A stretch of DNA of 64,000 nt from positions 114,522 to 178,521 of the forward strand of contig NZ_LMFO01000004.1 in NCBI RefSeq assembly GCF_001426865.1, in the 5' to 3' direction. Below the pieces are notes generated by a model. It worked only from the letters and a program-made list of their open reading frames with translations. It was not told the origin of the DNA and did not search any database. The first letter of the stretch is position 1. Each line of letters opens with the position of its first letter. Of the stretch, positions 59,899-64,000 are shown piece after piece. This DNA is from Paenibacillus sp. Root52 (lineage in GTDB: Bacteria > Bacillota > Bacilli > Paenibacillales > Paenibacillaceae). The position numbers and the translations under genes were made by a program.

Positions 59899-60459
59899 TC
59901 AAAAGATAAACAATAATCCAAAGGCGAGCAGAATCGCTCCACCAACAGCTTCACCATAATCCCCCAGGTTATGACTCACCCGTCGTCCAAGCAACAGACC
60001 CATCATCGACATCAAGCCTCCGCACACGCCAAAAGCAAGCACAGTCAAGATCAGATCACTACTGAACATCCCTAGGGAGACCCCTACGGAAAATGAATCT
60101 ATGCTGACACTGAGTGAAAATAAAGTGACACCTAGCAGTGAGCGGTGATTCACCAGCTTCGTCTCTCCTTCACGGAAGGCATTCAGAATCATATGCGCAC
60201 CCAAAAGAACAAGCAAACCACCTGCCGCATACGTGGTAATGTTACCAAGCAATGAGCTGACATACTTACCTGTGTACATACCGATCAATGGCATGATGAT
60301 ATGGAACAGGGCGGTGATTGTACTGATCCGCAGTACATCCCGTAGACGAATGCCTTTCATCCCCATCCCGATACCCAGCGAGAAGGCGTCGAATCCAAGA
60401 GCCACAGCCATAATCAAAATGGTTACTAACTGCCCTACATGGGCAGATATATCCCACAT
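59899..60459 (-). CDS. mntP: Manganese efflux pump MntP family
   Basis: The 186-residue membrane protein has six predicted segments in two repeats, each with an Asp-containing motif: DAFSLGIGMGMKG and DSFSVGVSLGM. These Asp residues bind Mn2+ in MntP. I start it at ATG 60459 (GGGGGTATGGGA upstream). It neighbours ywlC as in Bacillus subtilis (ywlD). No yybP-ykoY manganese riboswitch is visible before it. Confidence 0.88.
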   Translation of the reverse strand: MWDISAHVGQLVTILIMAVALGFDAFSLGIGMGMKGIRLRDVLRISTITALFHIIMPLIGMYTGKYVSSLLGNITTYAAGGLLVLLGAHMILNAFREGETKLVNHRSLLGVTLFSLSVSIDSFSVGVSLGMFSSDLILTVLAFGVCGGLMSMMGLLLGRRVSHNLGDYGEAVGGAILLAFGLLFIF

Positions 60460-60599
60460 TCCCATACCCCCATCACGTAAAGGTTCTTGTACACGATATG
60501 CGGACAAGGACCTAAACATGACCAGAGGATATGATTGAACAACTGGATCACAGATATTTTGGAATGCTGTGGGACACTTTAGTAGTCCAGACACCCTAG

Positions 60600-60648
60600 C
60601 TTGACCCTTTATATAGCGAGTTCTACTCGCCTTGATATAAGGGGGACA
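60600..60648. other. Imperfect hairpin between ywlC and mntP
   Basis: CCCTTTATA...CGAG/CTCG...TATAAGGGG stem without a T-run on either strand, so not a standard terminator. Confidence 0.4.
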
Positions 60649-60678
60649 CTGGGCGACTGGACATGTAGATGTTGCGGG

Positions 60679-62127
60679 CTAACCGACCTGGATGAGTCGG
60701 TGACCCGCCGCTTTGAGCAGCCGATTCATGACGGCTGCACCTAGGCCTTCGCGTGAGCAGGCTTCAGCCACAATATATGTGGCGCCTTGCTCATCGCAGC
60801 TCCGCAGCGCGGCATATAGCCGGCGCGCTGCTTCTTCCAGCTCGCTGGCATCGCCCAGCGAGAATACGGCATCGGCGCGGTACTGCTCCGCGTGCTCGGC
60901 GAACGCCAGCACCGCGGTGCGCTCTCCGCGCTGCGCCGCCTCTGCGAGGGCGGCGCTAACCCAGGCCGCCACCGCTGCGGGCGGCCCCTCCACCACGCAC
61001 AGCGCACCTTCGGGCGCATAGTGCGTGTACTTCATGCCCGGCGAGCGCGGCGCCGGGCTGGCTTCGCCAGCGGACCCCTCGGCGAGTAACGCCGGGTCCG
61101 TGGCGACACGGGCGGCCACAGCGGACAATTGTTCCGCTGTGATGCCGCCAGGGCGCAGGATGGTGACGGTACCGTCGTCACCGACCTGCACGACCGTGGA
61201 CTCGACGCCCACCCCGGTGGGGCCGCCGTCCACGATGCCGCCGATGCGGCCAGCCAAGTCCTCGCGCACATGTGCTGCGAGAGTTGGGCTTGGTCGCCCG
61301 GAGCGGTTAGCGCTCGGCGCAGCCACAGGGCATGCTGCCGCAGCTATCAACTGCAAGGCCACAGGGTGATCCGGCATGCGCACGGCCACCGTGTCTAGCC
61401 CGGCGGTGACCCGTGGAGACACCGCCCCCGGTCTAACCGGCAACACCAGCGTCAGTGGCCCCGGCCAGAAGGCCGTCATCAGCGCTTCCGCCGTAGCATT
61501 CACTTCGGTGACCAGTGCACCCAACTGGTCTCGGTGCGCAATATGCACGATCAGCGGATTATCCGATGGGCGACCTTTAGCTGCAAACACAGCTTCCACC
61601 GCTGCTGTGCTTCGGGCATCTGCCCCTAAACCATAGACCGTCTCGGTCGGAAAGGCTACGGTTTGACCTTGACGAATGCAGGCAGCGGCAGCCTGCAAGT
61701 CAGTGAGCGCCTGTTCATAGGCGCTCTTCCTTTTTACATCAAACTCATCATTCGATGTAGCCGCCTGCACAGACCCGTGTCCAGCAGATAAGCTCTCCTG
61801 TTGCTCATGCTCCGCTTGATTGCCACCAGCGTTGGCATTATGCATGTCCGTCCCAGCGGTATGAAGCAGCACATGAACATCCCACATACGAGTAACCATC
61901 TCATTCACCGATCCCTGCACCTGCAAACCCAGACCCAATTCACCTTCCATGCCCTGAAGGGATGCCTGCTGGTCGAGTTCATCTGTATGCGACTCACCTT
62001 GAACCTTGGCCGCCGAAGGCACCTCATGGCTTTCAGACTGTCCATTACGTCCCATCTGCTCGCGATCTAACGGTGTGTGTTCATTCTGCTGCAATTTATT
62101 CTGTTTGTCCTCTTGCTCATTTCTCAT
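60679..62127 (-). CDS. ywlC: L-threonylcarbamoyladenylate synthase (Sua5/YwlC) with N-terminal extension
   Basis: The 482-residue frame (start choice below) has a Sua5/YrdC domain beginning about residue 145 (LQAAAACIRQGQTVAFPTET, KGRPSDNPLIVHI, the PSANRSG loop) and a C-terminal Sua5 domain (YTHYAPEGALCVVEG; to the end). It makes threonylcarbamoyl-AMP for tRNA t6A. About 140 residues upstream of the domain are low-complexity, Gln/Glu/His-rich (for example LQQNEHTPLDREQ) and absent from Bacillus YwlC. I start at ATG 62127; the frame is open to a GTG at 62187, but neither start has a strong ribosome binding site. The domain region is markedly GC-rich compared with the rest. Confidence 0.88.
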   Translation of the reverse strand: MRNEQEDKQNKLQQNEHTPLDREQMGRNGQSESHEVPSAAKVQGESHTDELDQQASLQGMEGELGLGLQVQGSVNEMVTRMWDVHVLLHTAGTDMHNANAGGNQAEHEQQESLSAGHGSVQAATSNDEFDVKRKSAYEQALTDLQAAAACIRQGQTVAFPTETVYGLGADARSTAAVEAVFAAKGRPSDNPLIVHIAHRDQLGALVTEVNATAEALMTAFWPGPLTLVLPVRPGAVSPRVTAGLDTVAVRMPDHPVALQLIAAAACPVAAPSANRSGRPSPTLAAHVREDLAGRIGGIVDGGPTGVGVESTVVQVGDDGTVTILRPGGITAEQLSAVAARVATDPALLAEGSAGEASPAPRSPGMKYTHYAPEGALCVVEGPPAAVAAWVSAALAEAAQRGERTAVLAFAEHAEQYRADAVFSLGDASELEEAARRLYAALRSCDEQGATYIVAEACSREGLGAAVMNRLLKAAGHRLIQVG

Positions 62128-62187
62128 ATATCCATCATTCCTAAGCTTCAATAAGGTAGTAAACATTAGGTGTGTCTTACATCTCAC

Positions 62188-62450
62188 TTAAAAGCATCTT
62201 TCGCCGTCTCCTCGTTCCTGCTGGGTCACTTTCTCTTGACGCACCCTGGTACGCCCGCGAAAACTTCTTTCCCTTAAACGAAAATTAAGCAATACCTGCC
62301 TCTTTAAGAAGTTGTAAAACATGCCTTAGACGCCTGATTAAACAACGTACGTGTTTGATTTTGGTTTTGAATACCTACAATTATAACATATCTCTTTGTT
62401 CCAAAGATGAAACTCCAAACCCCGCCATTCACAGCAGAGCTCACTCCAAC
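62188..62450. other. Intergenic between spoIIR and ywlC
   Basis: No gene seen. Probably holds the ywlC promoter; I find no convincing -35/-10 pair. Confidence 0.35.
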
Positions 62451-62482
62451 AAAGGGCAACTCCATGTACTGAAGTCGCCCTT
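62451..62482 (-). terminator. Terminator-like hairpin after spoIIR
   Basis: Minus-strand stem AAGGGCGACTTC/GAGTTGCCCTTT with a weak T-run, about 28 bases past the spoIIR stop. Confidence 0.6.
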
Positions 62483-62509
62483 ACGCCAATCAATCTATTC
62501 ACTTTCCGA

Positions 62510-63166
62510 TTAAGCAAACAATCCTGTTACCCAGCCACAAAACTTCAAAACCATATCCCAGAGGAAGAAACGTGTTTCCGGTGTTCCCACTTGTACGGAC
62601 GCCTCCACATCTCCCGCAGAAGCAGCTGCAGTAGCTGTATTCGTCTTCGTAACTGCATCTCCTGTACCCGCATCAATGAAGCATAATGGAGGAAACAATA
62701 CACACCACCAGTTCTGACCATTACCTTCTCCCAGTGTTATACGCACTGCCTCATATTCTCCAGCCGGATATACAGTACCTCCATATAGTTTGGTCGGAAA
62801 AGGAACCACACCCAGCTCCACCTGGTAGTCATAATCCAGTCCACGACTGGCAAGCTCCTCTCCAACTCGCTCTTCAATCTCAGACAAATGTTGGCGAATC
62901 ACCCCACGGGCTTCGTCCAGGTCTTGAGGATTCGCCAGCTCCGTCACCCATTGATCCATCTGGGCAACCACCGCATCACGAATCTCGCGTTTCACCAACT
63001 GATCTCCAGCCGAGTCTGAATTAGCTAGAATACGCAACCGTATCGATTGTTCTGGAATTGCTGTAGCAGCTACAGCCGCATCCGTTTTCTGACCTTCCCA
63101 CATCATAATAATCATCATAAGACATACCAGAATAAGTCCAATTTGTTTCACAATTCGTCTACTCAT
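62510..63166 (-). CDS. spoIIR: Stage II sporulation protein SpoIIR
   Basis: The 218-residue secreted signalling protein has an N-terminal signal or anchor (about 6-22, IGLILVCLMMIIMMW) and the SpoIIR core (IRLRILANSDSAGDQLVKR; PFPTKLYGGTVYPAGEYEAVRI; WWCVLFPPLCF). Made in the forespore under sigma-F, it triggers SpoIIGA to process pro-sigma-E. I start it at ATG 63166, with GGGGGAG upstream; the frame runs 50 codons further without a signal. Length is normal. Confidence 0.93.
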   Translation of the reverse strand: MSRRIVKQIGLILVCLMMIIMMWEGQKTDAAVAATAIPEQSIRLRILANSDSAGDQLVKREIRDAVVAQMDQWVTELANPQDLDEARGVIRQHLSEIEERVGEELASRGLDYDYQVELGVVPFPTKLYGGTVYPAGEYEAVRITLGEGNGQNWWCVLFPPLCFIDAGTGDAVTKTNTATAAASAGDVEASVQVGTPETRFFLWDMVLKFCGWVTGLFA

Positions 63167-63598
63167 GCCGTTCTCCCCCTTGGCTCCCGTGATCATGATT
63201 TTATAAGTGCTTTCGCTATGAACTTTCACTATAACTCTCTCATGTCTATCAGTATGCCCAGAGGAAGTAGAGTTAAACCTATTAAACTCCATCCCTCTCA
63301 TTTTTTTATCCAACATATGCTAGGATGTGTCTCAGAACAAATAAATCAAGTCGTGTGATTAGAAGTAAAACATTTGAAATAAAACAAATGAGGTAACGAG
63401 CAGGATGCACAGGTGTTAGAAAGAGATAATGATGACCGTGGGGGAGGCAAGTGAGAGACATGTTGTGCTCCATCCATTCACCAGTGTGTCCGTCCAAATG
63501 AAATCCCATGTATCATGCCATTCACTGGATCGTCGGCAGCGATGTAACCTGATGAGATGTACCAGAGAAACGTTAGACTAGGCTTAAAGTTGGATTTT
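63167..63598. other. Intergenic upstream of spoIIR
   Basis: No gene supported; the minus-strand frame at 63306-63509 lacks a ribosome binding site and reads like non-coding sequence. A sigma-F promoter is expected here but I cannot place one. Confidence 0.35.
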
Positions 63599-63692
63599 CG
63601 AGTGGGTTTGGGGGGAAGGGCTGGAGTGAGTTTTGGAGCAGGTTTTGGAGTGGGTTTTGGAGTGGGTTTGGAGTGAGTTTAGAGCAGGTGAA
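63599..63692. repeat. 12-bp G-rich tandem repeat
   Basis: About seven units of GGAGTGGGTTTT-type sequence with one or two changes each. On the plus strand it is purely G/T/A, with many GGG/TTTT runs. Confidence 0.75.
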
Positions 63693-63724
63693 GATTACGT
63701 TGGAAAAAGAGCTTTAGAAGGGTA

Positions 63725-63838
63725 TTCATAAACGAACCTCTTTCCATACACCTTCGGTGTAACGAATCTGAGAGACCTTATTTGGTCGTATCACGGTAAA
63801 TGGAATTGGTAACGAACCTGAGAAACGTTATATTACGA
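63725..63838. repeat. Cluster of TAACGAACCTGAGAAAC-type motifs
   Basis: Copies at about 63730, 63760-63782 and 63810-63837. The 63760 copy is exactly the complement of 41887-41909 over 23 bases; the last copy matches reverse 41838-41865 at 24 of 28 bases. It lies about 55 bp outside the IS3 end. Confidence 0.7.
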
Positions 63839-63892
63839 AATACCGTTGAATAGGTCTAAATTTTATGCCCCAAAGGCGTATTAGCGTGTCCA

Positions 63893-64000
63893 TGGACCTA
63901 TGTCAAGAAAGTAGACACTTACGCGACGGATTTGTCCGTAAATTTCTTCGCAAAACGAGCAGGGGAAAGATAACCTAGCGCACCATGCATTCGCTTGCGG
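63893..64000 (-). mobile_element. IS3-family insertion sequence, right part outside the window
   Basis: The inner edge reads TGGACCTATGTCAAGAAAGTAGACA from 63893, a typical IS3-type terminal inverted repeat. The transposase C-terminus follows. The other end, the first ORF and the target duplication are outside the window. Confidence 0.85.
63919..64000 (-). CDS. IS3-family transposase OrfB, C-terminal end (partial)
   Basis: Only the last 26 codons are inside: RKRMHGALGYLSPARFAKKF and a short tail to a TAA at 63919. This is the conserved C-terminus of the rve-domain IS3 transposase. The frame is open to the window edge. Confidence 0.85.
   Translation of the reverse strand, partial: RKRMHGALGYLSPARFAKKFTDKSVA

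Noticed and set aside
63306..63509. 67-codon minus-strand ORF upstream of spoIIR
   Set aside because: No Shine-Dalgarno sequence, His/Leu-rich composition unlike a real protein, and it overlaps the expected spoIIR promoter region.

Overview
The window looks like a chromosomal segment of a spore-forming, S-layer-bearing Paenibacillus or close relative. This is inferred from gene content, Bacillus-like gene order and moderate GC; no database search was possible. Almost every gene lies on the minus strand. There are no rRNA or tRNA genes and no CRISPR array.

Layout. 1-1.9 kb: a TTG-started helix-turn-helix regulator with a long helical C-terminal part, running off the left edge, preceded by a small secreted-peptide gene with its own promoter and terminator. 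2.3-7.7 kb: a small membrane protein, the DegU/DegS two-component pair, and a large exported NAGPA-type phosphodiester glycosidase. 7.8-9.8 kb: an AT-rich accessory patch with a decayed gene and two unrecognised genes. 9.8-27.5 kb: a surface-protein block with two proteins carrying C-terminal SLH domains, a probable major S-layer protein with N-terminal SLH domains, and a large exported protein, interrupted by metK, an alpha/beta SASP gene and small genes. 27.6-33.1 kb: secondary cell wall polymer genes tagO, tagA, csaB and a DUF5693 membrane protein. 33.4-45.1 kb: pgcA, fabZ, an EpuA-like gene, flhP, flhO, mbl, spoIIID, spoIIQ, spoIID and murA, close to the Bacillus subtilis order. 45.6-54 kb: ywzB and the complete F-type ATP synthase operon (atpZ-I-B-E-F-H-A-G-D-C). 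54.2-63.2 kb: mnaA/wecB, upp, glyA, ywlG, ywlE, mntP, ywlC and spoIIR. The right edge cuts into an IS3-type insertion sequence.

How it fits together. TagO, TagA, MnaA and CsaB are, in related species, the enzymes that start and pyruvylate the ManNAc/GlcNAc secondary cell wall polymer, which is the ligand of SLH domains. At least three SLH proteins are encoded in the same window, so ligand and cargo are clustered. A second theme is sporulation (spoIIID, spoIIQ, spoIID, spoIIR, SASP), with recognisable sigma-E, sigma-F and sigma-G type promoters before spoIIID, spoIIQ and the SASP gene.

The least expected content is non-coding. Seven copies of a roughly 150-bp hairpin repeat sit only in intergenic gaps between 28.9 and 58.1 kb. 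In one copy both stem arms have changed sequence yet stay perfectly complementary, which suggests selection on the structure. There is also a second inverted-repeat element, a short motif family shared by 41.7-41.9 and 63.7-63.8 kb, and a 39-bp tandem repeat beside spoIID. The S-layer gene has two in-frame start codons, each with its own ribosome binding site.
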